Shown one piece after another: positions 34,645 through 42,999 of a stretch of DNA of 64,000 nucleotides. The number at the start of each line of letters is the position of its first letter. The stretch's first letter is position 1. The translations under genes were made by a program, and so were the position numbers. The DNA lies in contig NZ_BBYR01000069.1 in the NCBI RefSeq assembly GCF_001293525.1, forward strand, positions 1-64,000, read 5' to 3'. Below the pieces are notes generated by a model. It was not told the origin of the DNA. It worked only from the letters and a program-made list of their open reading frames with translations, and ran no database searches. The stretch comes from Pseudideonella sakaiensis (GTDB lineage: Bacteria; Pseudomonadota; Gammaproteobacteria; Burkholderiales; Burkholderiaceae_C).

Positions 34645-34661
34645 CCCGGGCCTTTCCCGGG
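34645..34661. terminator. short hairpin between convergent xerD and pcaR
   Basis: CCCGGG (34645-34650) and CCCGGG (34656-34661) can pair across CCTTT in the 49-bp gap between the convergent genes. The stem is GC-only but short. A GGCGCGCGCC-type segment just before it could extend the structure. No T-run. A weak terminator call based mainly on position. Confidence 0.4.
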
Positions 34662-34670
34662 CTCGCGCGC

Positions 34671-35507
34671 TCAGGCACGGCGCGTCGCCAGCAGCCGCGA
34701 GATCGCCTGCGCGGCGCGCTGCAGCGCCGGCAGCATCTCCGCGTGCATGCGCCCGGCCGGCGTGCGGTGCGTCTGCCCGCTGATGTTCAGCGCCGCGACG
34801 ACGCGGCCGCTGCGGTCGCGCAGCGGGGCGGCGAGCGAGATCAGCCCCTCCTCCAGTTCCTGGTTGACGAGGCACCAGCCCTGCTCGCGGGCGGCGTCGA
34901 TGCGCGCGAGCAGGCCGGCGTCGTCGAGCACCGTGTGCGGCGTCAGCGCGCGGCGCGGCAGCGCCGCCAGGCGGCGCCGCAGTTCCTCGGGCGGCAGCGC
35001 GGCCAGCAGCACCCGGCCCATCGAGGTCCAGAAGGCCGGCAGGCGCGAGCCGACGCCGAGGTTGGTGCTCATGATCTTGTGCGTGTGCACGCGCATCACG
35101 TAGACCACCTCGTCGCCGTCGAGCACCGCCGCCGAGCAGGACTCGTGCACCTCGTCCACGAGCTGCTCCATCACCGGCTCGGCCAGGTCCCAGATCGGCA
35201 TCGACGACAGGTAGGCGAAGCCCAGGTCGAGGATGGGCGGCATCAGGCGGAACAGCCGGCCGTCGTGCTCCACGTAGCCGAGCGCCTGCAGCGTCAGCAG
35301 GATGCGGCGCGCACCGGCCCGCGTCAGCCCGGTGCGGGCGGCGACCTCGCTCAGCGTCTGCGCGGGCGCGGCGGCGCTGAAGGAGCGGATCACCGCGAGG
35401 CCGCGCGCGAAGGACTGCACGTAGGCATCGCCCGGCGCCGGCGGCGCGGCGGCGGCCGCGACGGTGGGCGCGTCGGTCGCGGGGGGCGTGGGGGCTCGGG
35501 CTTCCAT
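34671..35507 (-). CDS. pcaR: IclR-family regulator, PcaR/PcaU/PobR subgroup
   Basis: 278 residues. The N-terminal winged-helix domain (VQSFARGLAVIRSF, then LSEVAARTGLTRAGARRILL) is followed by the IclR effector domain: FAYLSSMPIWDLAEPVMEQL, then SCSAAVLDGDEVVYVMRV and LTPHTVLDD. FARGLAVI and TRAxARRxLLTL are typical of regulators that sense protocatechuate or beta-ketoadipate. It is divergent from pcaIJF with an operator-like region between, so it probably activates that operon. The effector is inferred from neighbours. The N-terminal 30 residues are low-complexity Ala/Pro. Confidence 0.88.
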   Translation of the reverse strand: MEARAPTPPATDAPTVAAAAAPPAPGDAYVQSFARGLAVIRSFSAAAPAQTLSEVAARTGLTRAGARRILLTLQALGYVEHDGRLFRLMPPILDLGFAYLSSMPIWDLAEPVMEQLVDEVHESCSAAVLDGDEVVYVMRVHTHKIMSTNLGVGSRLPAFWTSMGRVLLAALPPEELRRRLAALPRRALTPHTVLDDAGLLARIDAAREQGWCLVNQELEEGLISLAAPLRDRSGRVVAALNISGQTHRTPAGRMHAEMLPALQRAAQAISRLLATRRA

Positions 35508-35540
35508 CGGCAGGCGGATGTCCTTAGAATATTCTTTAGC

Positions 35541-35564
35541 CGAACACAAGTTCGACATACGAAC
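35541..35564. promoter_or_regulatory. three-half-site operator for the PcaR-type regulator
   Basis: CGAAC (35541-35545), 4 bases, GTTCG (35550-35554), 5 bases, CGAAC (35560-35564). The last two half-sites form the perfect dyad GTTCGACATACGAAC. IclR-type Pca regulators are known to bind repeated GTTCGATAATCGCAC-like sites, with three repeats described for PcaU. A palindrome AGAATATTCT lies just upstream at 35526-35535. The operator is 61 bases before the pcaI start and 34 bases before the pcaR start on the other strand. Confidence 0.7.
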
Positions 35565-35624
35565 GACTGCCCCGGATTCTCCGCATCCGCGGGCCGATGT
35601 CCACCCCCTCCGACGAGGAAACCC

Positions 35625-36326
35625 ATGGTCAACAAGATTGCCGACTCGGTGGCCGACGCGCTGGCGGGCCTGCACGATGGCGCCACGGTGCTGATCGGCG
35701 GCTTCGGCACCGCCGGCATCCCGGCCGAACTGATCGACGGCCTGATCGCGCAGGGTGCGCGCGAGCTGACCGTCGTCAACAACAACGCGGGCAACGGCGA
35801 GACCGGCCTGGCCGCGCTGCTGAAGGCCGGCCGGGTGCGCAAGATCATCTGCAGCTTCCCGCGCCAGGCCGATTCGCAGGTCTTCGACGGCCTGTACCGC
35901 AGCGGGCAGCTCGAGCTGGAGCTGGTGCCCCAGGGCAACCTGGCCGAGCGCATCCGCGCCGCCGGCGCCGGCATCGGCGCCTTCTTCTGCCCGACCGGCT
36001 ACGGCACCGAGCTGGCCGCCGGCAAGGAGACGCGCGAGATCGGCGGGCGGATGCACGTGCTGGAGATGCCCATCCACGGCGACCTGGCGCTGATCAAGGC
36101 CGAGCGCGGCGACCGCTGGGGCAACCTCACCTACCGCCAGGCGGCCCGCAACTTCGGCCCGGTGATGGCCACCGCGGCGAAGAAGACGGTGGCCTCGGTG
36201 CACGAGGTCGTCGAGCTCGGCGCACTCGACCCCGAGGCGGTGGTCACGCCCGGCATCTTCGTCACCCACGTGGTGCGCGTGCCGCGCGTCGCCACCCAGG
36301 CCGGCGGCTTCAAGGCCGCTGCCTGA
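35625..36326 (+). CDS. pcaI: 3-oxoadipate CoA-transferase subunit A
   Basis: 233 residues. With PcaJ it transfers CoA from succinyl-CoA to 3-oxoadipate in the beta-ketoadipate pathway. The CoA-transferase family I subunit A signature is present: DGATVLIGGFGTAGIPAELI near the start, then ELTVVNNNAGNGETGLAALL. GAGGAA lies 4-9 bases before the ATG at 35625. It precedes pcaJ by 37 bases. 3-Oxoacid (acetoacetate) CoA-transferase is the nearest alternative; the linked thiolase and regulator favour PcaI. Confidence 0.9.
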   Translation: MVNKIADSVADALAGLHDGATVLIGGFGTAGIPAELIDGLIAQGARELTVVNNNAGNGETGLAALLKAGRVRKIICSFPRQADSQVFDGLYRSGQLELELVPQGNLAERIRAAGAGIGAFFCPTGYGTELAAGKETREIGGRMHVLEMPIHGDLALIKAERGDRWGNLTYRQAARNFGPVMATAAKKTVASVHEVVELGALDPEAVVTPGIFVTHVVRVPRVATQAGGFKAAA

Positions 36327-36363
36327 GCCGGTCCGCAGCACCCCGCCCGACACGAGCCCGCCC

Positions 36364-37020
36364 ATGAGCACCCCCTCCTACTCCCGCCGCAGCAAGGACG
36401 AGCTGGCGCGCCGCGTCGCGCAGGACATCCACGACGGCGCCTACGTCAACCTCGGCATCGGCCAGCCCACGCTGGTGGCCAACCACGTCCCGGCCGACCG
36501 CGAGGTCATCCTGCACAGCGAGAACGGCATCCTCGGCATGGGGCCGGCGCCGGCCGCCGGCGACGAGGACTACGACCTGATCAACGCCGGCAAGCAGCCG
36601 GTCACGCTGCGCCCCGGCGGCGTGTTCTTCCACCACGCCGACAGCTTCGCGATGATGCGCGGCGGCCACCTGGACATCTGCGTGCTCGGCGCCTTCCAGG
36701 TCTCGGCCACCGGCGACCTGGCGAACTGGAGCACCGGCGAGCCGGGCGCGATCCCGGCGGTCGGCGGCGCGATGGACCTCGCGATCGGCGCCAAGCAGAC
36801 CTGGGTGATGATGGACCTGCTGACCAAGCAGGGCGCCAGCAAGGTGGTCGAGCGCTGCAGCTACCCGCTGACCGCGATCGGCTGCGTCAAGCGCATCTAC
36901 AGCGACCTGGCGACGCTCGCCTGCACGCCGCAGGGCCTGCAGCTGATCGACCTCGTGCCCGGCCTGAGCCACGCCGAACTGGAGCGCCTGGTCGGCCTGC
37001 CGATCGCGGCGGCCGCCTGA
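36364..37020 (+). CDS. pcaJ: 3-oxoadipate CoA-transferase subunit B
   Basis: 218 residues. Carries the catalytic glutamate in SENGILGMGP (residues about 58-67), preceded by YVNLGIGQPTLVANHV. Conserved later blocks are GGHLDICVLGAFQVSATGDL and KVVERCSYPLTAIGCVKRIY. Pairs with the upstream subunit A. Its place between pcaI and the thiolase gene fits an operon for the last two steps of aromatic degradation. Confidence 0.92.
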   Translation: MSTPSYSRRSKDELARRVAQDIHDGAYVNLGIGQPTLVANHVPADREVILHSENGILGMGPAPAAGDEDYDLINAGKQPVTLRPGGVFFHHADSFAMMRGGHLDICVLGAFQVSATGDLANWSTGEPGAIPAVGGAMDLAIGAKQTWVMMDLLTKQGASKVVERCSYPLTAIGCVKRIYSDLATLACTPQGLQLIDLVPGLSHAELERLVGLPIAAAA

Positions 37021-37090
37021 CGCGGCATCCGCCGCCCTTCCGCCGCGGCCGCCCTGGCCGCGCCCCGTCCCCTTCCGTCCCCCCTGCCCG

Positions 37091-38296
<1,206 letters not shown>

Positions 38297-38304
38297 AGCC
38301 CGCG

Positions 38305-38335
38305 GCCGCCGGCGCGCGACACCGGGCCCGGCGGC
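38305..38335. terminator. hairpin between convergent pcaF and queG
   Basis: GCCGCCGG (38305-38312) pairs with CCGGCGGC (38328-38335) around a 15-base loop in the 43-bp gap between the converging genes. There is no T-run. It is a plausible shared end structure, but the loop is long. Confidence 0.4.
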
Positions 38336-38339
38336 ACCT

Positions 38340-39521
38340 TCAGCCGGCCGCCAGCGCCCAGTCGAGGTGCTCGCGCAGCAGCGGGTCGGCCGCGTCGCGC
38401 GCCGCCGCCAGCGCGGCCTGCACCGCCGCCCGCAGCGCGGCCGGCACCGCGGGCGCGCGCAGCAGGTTGCCCAGCGCGACCGCGAGGTTGCGGCGCCAGC
38501 GGCGGTAGCCGATGCGTCGGATCGCGCTGCCCTCGGTGCGGTGCAGGAAGGCCGCCTCGTCCCAGGCCCACAGTGCCAGCAGCGTCGGGTCGGCGAGGTC
38601 CTCGCGGGGGTCGAAGTCCGGCAGCGGGCTGCGCTGGGCGAACTTGTTCCACGGGCAGGCGAGCTGGCAGTCGTCGCAGCCGTAGATGCGGTTGCCGAGC
38701 GCCGGTCGCCATTCGACCGGGATCGCACCCTCGTGCTCGATCGTCAGGTAGGACAGGCAGCGGCGCGCGTCCAGCCGGTACGGCGCGACGATGGCCCCGG
38801 TCGGGCAGACGTCGAGGCAGGCCCGGCACTGCCCGCAGTGCGCCTGCACCGGGGGCGTCGGCGGCAGCGCCAGGTCGATGCAGATCTCGCCGAGGAAGCC
38901 CATCGAGCCCTGGCGGTCCAGCACCAGGGTGTGGCGGCCGCGCCAGCCCAGGCCGCTGCGCACCGCCAGCTCGACCTCCAGCAGGGGCGCCGAGTCGGTG
39001 AACACGCGGTGGCCGAAGGGGCCGACCTCGGCCTGCAGCCGCTCGGCCAGCCGCTGCAGCCGGCGCCGCAGCACCTTGTGGTAGTCGCGGCCGCGGGCGT
39101 AGAGCGAGACCGTCGCCGCCTCCGGGCGTGCCAGCCGGGCCCATTCGACGGCGCGCCAATCGGCCGCGCGGTCCGCCTGGTCCGCTTGGTCCGCCTGGTC
39201 CGCCGGGTCCCCGGGGTCCCGGACACCCGGTCCGTCCCCGGAAGCACCGGCGCCGGACACCGCCCGCGGCAGGTAGTCCATGCGCGCGGTGATCACGCTC
39301 AGCGTGCCCGGCACCAGCTCGGCCGGCCGCGCGCGGCGCAGCCCGTGGCGCGCCATGTAGTCCATGTCGCCGTGGCAGCCGGCGGCCAGCCACGCGAGCA
39401 GCCCCGGCTCGGCCTCGGTCAAATCGACCGGGGCCACGCCGATCTGGGAGAATCCCAGCGCCGCGGCCTCGCGCCGCAGGCACTGCATCACCCACGCGGC
39501 ATCGACCTGGCGGTCGTTCAC
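38340..39521 (-). CDS. queG: epoxyqueuosine reductase QueG
   Basis: 393 residues. Converts epoxyqueuosine to queuosine in tRNA using cobalamin and two [4Fe-4S] clusters. The cysteine motifs are intact: CGQCRACLDVCPTGAI and CDDCQLACPWN. The N-terminal domain shows GFSQIGVAPVDL and GCHGDMDYMARH, and the HRVFTDSAPLLEVELAVRSG block is diagnostic. An unusual acidic insertion made of repeated Ala-Asp-Gln (near residues 110-118) breaks the N-terminal domain. Divergent from tsaE, as a variant of the E. coli queG-tsaE order. Confidence 0.95.
   Translation of the reverse strand: MNDRQVDAAWVMQCLRREAAALGFSQIGVAPVDLTEAEPGLLAWLAAGCHGDMDYMARHGLRRARPAELVPGTLSVITARMDYLPRAVSGAGASGDGPGVRDPGDPADQADQADQADRAADWRAVEWARLARPEAATVSLYARGRDYHKVLRRRLQRLAERLQAEVGPFGHRVFTDSAPLLEVELAVRSGLGWRGRHTLVLDRQGSMGFLGEICIDLALPPTPPVQAHCGQCRACLDVCPTGAIVAPYRLDARRCLSYLTIEHEGAIPVEWRPALGNRIYGCDDCQLACPWNKFAQRSPLPDFDPREDLADPTLLALWAWDEAAFLHRTEGSAIRRIGYRRWRRNLAVALGNLLRAPAVPAALRAAVQAALAAARDAADPLLREHLDWALAAG
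39171..39220. repeat. 9-bp minisatellite inside queG
   Basis: About five imperfect copies of GTCCGCCTG occur in tandem. On the coding strand they encode repeated Ala-Asp-Gln or similar triplets. The unit is a multiple of three, so copy-number changes would keep the frame and only lengthen or shorten a surface loop. Confidence 0.75.
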
Positions 39522-39550
39522 GAGCGCCCCCAGGGCCGGGCGGTGCCCGT

Positions 39551-39613
39551 CCCGCCCCCCGTCGGGGTCAAGAAAACGCGGGGCGGCCCGGCGTTTTCTT
39601 GGGGCGACAGCCC
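39551..39613. repeat. REP-like element with a 10-bp perfect stem, upstream of tsaE and queG
   Basis: AAGAAAACGC (39570-39579) pairs exactly with GCGTTTTCTT (39591-39600) around an 11-base GC loop. The flanks CCCCCCGTCGGGG and GGGGCGACAGCCC match, in the opposite orientation, the ends of the 90-bp units at 25102-25300 (GGGCTGTC-CCCC and ACCCC-CGGGGGG). It therefore looks like another member of that family. It fills the region between the divergent genes, so it may also affect their expression. Confidence 0.65.
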
Positions 39614-39628
39614 AGAAGCCCGTTGCAT

Positions 39629-40132
39629 GTGACGATTTTAGAGACCCGAACCCTCCACTGGCCCAACGAGGCCGCCTGTGCGGCGACCGCCGCGGCCCTC
39701 GCCGCGCGCCCCGGCCTGGCCGAGGCTTTCGTGACGCTGCACGGCACGCTCGGCGCCGGCAAGACCAGTTTCGCGCGCCACCTGCTGCAGGCCCTGGGCG
39801 TGGCCGGGCGCATCAAGAGCCCGACCTACACCGTGGTCGAGTCCCACGCGGTGCCGGCCTCGCCCGCCGGTCGGCCCGCCTTCGAGGCCCACCACTTCGA
39901 CTTCTACCGCTTCGAGGACCCGCAGGAATGGGAGGACGCGGGCCTGCGCGAGCTGTTCGCCGGGCCTGGCCTGAAGCTGGCCGAGTGGCCGGAGCGGGTC
40001 GGCGGGCTGCTGCCGCCGGCCGACCTGGCGCTGCACCTCGCGATCGACGCCGGCGACCCGGGGGCGCGGACGGTGCGGCTGGAGGCCGGCAGCGTGCGCG
40101 GGCGCGCGCTGCTGCCGGAGCCGGCCGCGTGA
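39629..40132 (+). CDS. tsaE: tRNA threonylcarbamoyladenosine synthesis ATPase TsaE
   Basis: 167 residues from GTG 39629. TsaE is the small ATPase that supports TsaD/TsaB in making t6A37 in tRNA. The Walker A motif is LHGTLGAGKTSFARHLLQAL, followed by the conserved IKSPTYTVVESH and FDFYRFEDPQEWEDAGL with the Walker-B-like region, and LAEWPERVGGLLP. The start is uncertain: GTG 39629 and TTG 39623 both lack a good ribosome site. The stop overlaps the amidase ATG (ATG at 40132). Confidence 0.93.
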   Translation: MTILETRTLHWPNEAACAATAAALAARPGLAEAFVTLHGTLGAGKTSFARHLLQALGVAGRIKSPTYTVVESHAVPASPAGRPAFEAHHFDFYRFEDPQEWEDAGLRELFAGPGLKLAEWPERVGGLLPPADLALHLAIDAGDPGARTVRLEAGSVRGRALLPEPAA

Positions 40133-41733
40133 TGCGCCGCCAGCGCCCCGCCCTTCCCGGCCCCGCGGCCGCCGACGCCGCGGCACCGAGCCGCCGCGCG
40201 CTGCTGCGCCGGCTGGCCGGCGGCGCCGGCCTGGTGCTGCTGCTCGGTCCGGCCGAGCTGGCCTTCGGCGCCAGCATCGTCGCGGTGCGGGTCTGGCCGG
40301 CGAAGGACTACACGCGCGTCACGATCGAGAGCGACACCGCGCTGCAGGCCCGCCACTTCCTGGTCGAGCAGCCCGCCCGGCTGGTGATCGACGTCGACGG
40401 GCTCGAGCTCAGCCCGGCGCTGCGCGAGCTGGTGGGCAAGGTGCGCGCCGACGACCCCTACATCGCCGGCGTGCGCGTGGGCCAGAACCAGCCGCGCGTG
40501 GTGCGCCTCGTGATCGACCTGAAGCATCCGGTGGCGCCGCAGCTGTTCACGCTGGCGCCGGTCGCGGCCTACCAGCACCGCCTGGTGTTCGACCTCGTGC
40601 CCACCGATCCGCCGGACCCGCTGTGGGAGCTGATCCGCGACAAGGAGCAGGCCGAGCGCGAGGCGGCGCGCACCGTGCAGGATGCGCTGGGGGAGTTCAT
40701 CGGCCGCATCGACCCGGGGCGGCGCCCGCCGGCGCCCGGCCCCGGCGACGGTCCCGCGGTGGCCGCGGCCCGCCCGCCCGCGCCCGGCAGTTCGGCCCCG
40801 TCGGACGCCGCGAGCGGCGGCCGGACGCTGCCGCCGGTGGCCGGTGCAGGGGCTGCCACCGGCGCGGCTGGCGCGGCCGGCGCAGCGCGCGCGCCGGGCG
40901 CCCCGGGCGTTCCGGTGCCGGCCGGGTCCGAGCCCGCACCGGGGCGGGCCCGGCCGCCGGGCGGGCCCACCACCGCCGCGGCCGACGACGAGCGCCCGTC
41001 GCCCGCGCTGCAGAAGCGCATCGACCGGCTGATCGTGGTCGCGCTCGACCCCGGCCATGGCGGCGAGGACCCGGGCGCCATCGGCCCGAGCGGCCTGCGC
41101 GAGAAGGACGTGGTGCTGGCCATCGCGCTGCAGCTGCGCGACCGGCTGAACACGGTGCCCAACCTGCGCGCGATGCTGACCCGCGACGCCGACTACTTCG
41201 TGCCGCTGCACGAGCGCGTGCGCAAGGCGCGCCGCGTGCAGGCCGACCTTTTCGTGTCGATCCACGCCGACGCCTTCTTCACGCCCAAGGCGCGCGGCGC
41301 CTCGGTCTACGCGCTGAGCGAGCGCGGCGCATCCAGCGCCGCCGCGCGCTGGATGGCCAGCCGCGAGAACGCCTCCGACGTGGTCGGCGGCGCCAACCTG
41401 AACGCGAAGGATGCGACGGTGCTGCAGGCCCTGCTCGACATGAGCACGACCGCGCAGATCAAGGACAGCCTGCACGTCGGCCGCGAGGTGCTGGGGCAGA
41501 TCGGCCGCGTCGGGCACCTGCACAAGCGCCAGGTCGAGCAGGCCGGCTTCGCGGTGCTGAAGGCCCCGGACATCCCGTCCATCCTGGTCGAGACCGCGTT
41601 CATCTCCAACCCCGACGAAGAGGCCAAGCTGCGCGACGCGGACTACCAGGCCGAGCTGGTCGAGGCGCTGGTGACCGGCATCCGCCGCTACTTCGCGAAG
41701 AACCCGCCGCTGGCGCGGCAGCGCACGCTGTAG
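40132..41733 (+). CDS. amiC: N-acetylmuramoyl-L-alanine amidase, AmiC type
   Basis: 533 residues. A Tat-like signal (SRRALLRRLAGGAGLVLLLG) is followed by an AMIN domain, residues about 50-160, that targets the septal wall. A 140-residue Ala/Pro/Gly-rich linker leads to the zinc amidase_3 domain from about residue 300. The zinc and catalytic residues are visible in ALDPGHGGEDPGAIG, GLREKDVVL, SIHADAFF and LVETAFISN. It splits daughter cells by cleaving peptidoglycan side chains. Coupled to tsaE by a one-base overlap, as in the tsaE-amiB arrangement of E. coli. Confidence 0.93.
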   Translation: MRRQRPALPGPAAADAAAPSRRALLRRLAGGAGLVLLLGPAELAFGASIVAVRVWPAKDYTRVTIESDTALQARHFLVEQPARLVIDVDGLELSPALRELVGKVRADDPYIAGVRVGQNQPRVVRLVIDLKHPVAPQLFTLAPVAAYQHRLVFDLVPTDPPDPLWELIRDKEQAEREAARTVQDALGEFIGRIDPGRRPPAPGPGDGPAVAAARPPAPGSSAPSDAASGGRTLPPVAGAGAATGAAGAAGAARAPGAPGVPVPAGSEPAPGRARPPGGPTTAAADDERPSPALQKRIDRLIVVALDPGHGGEDPGAIGPSGLREKDVVLAIALQLRDRLNTVPNLRAMLTRDADYFVPLHERVRKARRVQADLFVSIHADAFFTPKARGASVYALSERGASSAAARWMASRENASDVVGGANLNAKDATVLQALLDMSTTAQIKDSLHVGREVLGQIGRVGHLHKRQVEQAGFAVLKAPDIPSILVETAFISNPDEEAKLRDADYQAELVEALVTGIRRYFAKNPPLARQRTL

Positions 41734-41884
41734 GCGCACCGTCCGTCGCCGCGCCGCGTCGATCGGCGCCCTCCGGCGACGCTTCGTCGCAGCGCGACGG
41801 CGCGTTGCCGCGCGGCCGCGCAGACTGCCGCCATGGCGTCGCGCGGGGTGCGCGGCGCACGTCCCCGGAAAAAAGGAGCCCGCG

Positions 41885-42256
41885 ATGTCTTCCCTGCCCT
41901 TCGTCGGCCGCCCGCTGCACGACCTGCAACGCGCCGTCGTGCTGCCCTTCAAGGCCGTGTTCGTGGTCGGCCTGTGCGGGCTGATCAACGCGATGACCTA
42001 CAGCGGCCAGTGGTGGGTGAAGTGGGTCGCGCTCGGCATGGGGATCGCGGTGGTGGTGGCGCTCGCCCGGGTGCTGCGCTGGCTGCTGCTGGCGCTGGCG
42101 GTGCTCTGGGTCGGCCGCTGGCTGCAGCGGCGCCACGGGGCCGCGGCCGCCGCGGCCTTCGAGGCCTGGGCGGCGCGCACGCCGGCCGTGGCGGACGCGC
42201 TGGCAGCCTGGCGCCGTCGTGCGGCCGGCGGCACGGCGCCGGTGGCCGGCGGCTGA
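41885..42256 (+). CDS. small membrane protein, function unknown
   Basis: 123 residues. Two hydrophobic helices near residues 24-38 and 47-77 (VALGMGIAVVVALARVLRWL and following) sit between a short cytoplasmic start and an Arg/Ala-rich tail. AAAGGAG lies 8 bases before the ATG, so it is a real gene. I do not recognise the family. It lies 151 bases after amiC and is convergent with the DedA gene. Confidence 0.7.
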   Translation: MSSLPFVGRPLHDLQRAVVLPFKAVFVVGLCGLINAMTYSGQWWVKWVALGMGIAVVVALARVLRWLLLALAVLWVGRWLQRRHGAAAAAAFEAWAARTPAVADALAAWRRRAAGGTAPVAGG

Positions 42257-42299
42257 GCCCCTCGCGCGGGCGGGCCCGACAGGCCGCGGCGCGGCTTCG

Positions 42300-42959
42300 T
42301 CAGGCCGTCCGCGCCGCCGCGTCGGCGCGGCGGCGGGCCCGCCAGGCTCCGCCGATCGCGATCAGGCCCGGCACCAGGATCATCGCCCAGATGATCTTGT
42401 CCAGGTGCTCCTGCACCCAGGGCAGGTTGCCGAACAGGTAGCCGGCCAGCGTCAGCGAGACCACCCACAGCAGCGCCCCGCCGACGTTGTAGGCCGTGAA
42501 CTTCGGGCGCGACATCGCCGCCACGCCGGCGACGAAGGGCGCGAAGGTGCGGATGAAGGGCATGAAGCGCGCGAGCACGATCGTGATGCCGCCGTGGCGC
42601 TCGTAGAAGGCGTGCGCCTGGTCGAAGGCGCGGCGGTTGAAGAAGCGCGACTGCTCCCACTGGAAGACGCGCGGCCCGACGCGGCGGCCGATCGAGTAGT
42701 TCACCTGGTCGCCGAGGATGGCCGCGACGACCAGCAGCGCCATCGCCAGCGGCAGGTTCATCAGCCCGGCGCCGCACAGCGCGCCGACGACGAAGAGCAG
42801 CGAGTCGCCCGGCAGGAAGGGCATCACCACCACGCCGGTCTCGACGAAGACGATCAGGAACAGCAGCGCATAGACCCAGGCGCCGTAGGCTTCCACGAAG
42901 CTGCGCAGGTGCACGTCGACGTGCAGCACGAAGTCAACCAGGGTGGCGAGCAGTTCCAT
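42300..42959 (-). CDS. DedA-family membrane protein
   Basis: 219 residues. Family blocks: VEAYGAWVYALLFLIVFVET, then GVVVMPFLPGDSLLFVVGAL, GRRVGPRVFQWEQSRFFNRR, and the conserved RFMPFIRTFAPFVAGVAAM. DedA proteins are inner-membrane half-transporters linked to undecaprenyl-phosphate or phospholipid flipping and to membrane homeostasis. The start at 42959 is 40 bases from the divergent mutL start. Full length for the family. Confidence 0.93.
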   Translation of the reverse strand: MELLATLVDFVLHVDVHLRSFVEAYGAWVYALLFLIVFVETGVVVMPFLPGDSLLFVVGALCGAGLMNLPLAMALLVVAAILGDQVNYSIGRRVGPRVFQWEQSRFFNRRAFDQAHAFYERHGGITIVLARFMPFIRTFAPFVAGVAAMSRPKFTAYNVGGALLWVVSLTLAGYLFGNLPWVQEHLDKIIWAMILVPGLIAIGGAWRARRRADAAARTA

Positions 42960-42999
42960 GGGGCGCGGATTATCGGGGCCGCTTCCTACAATCGCGGCA

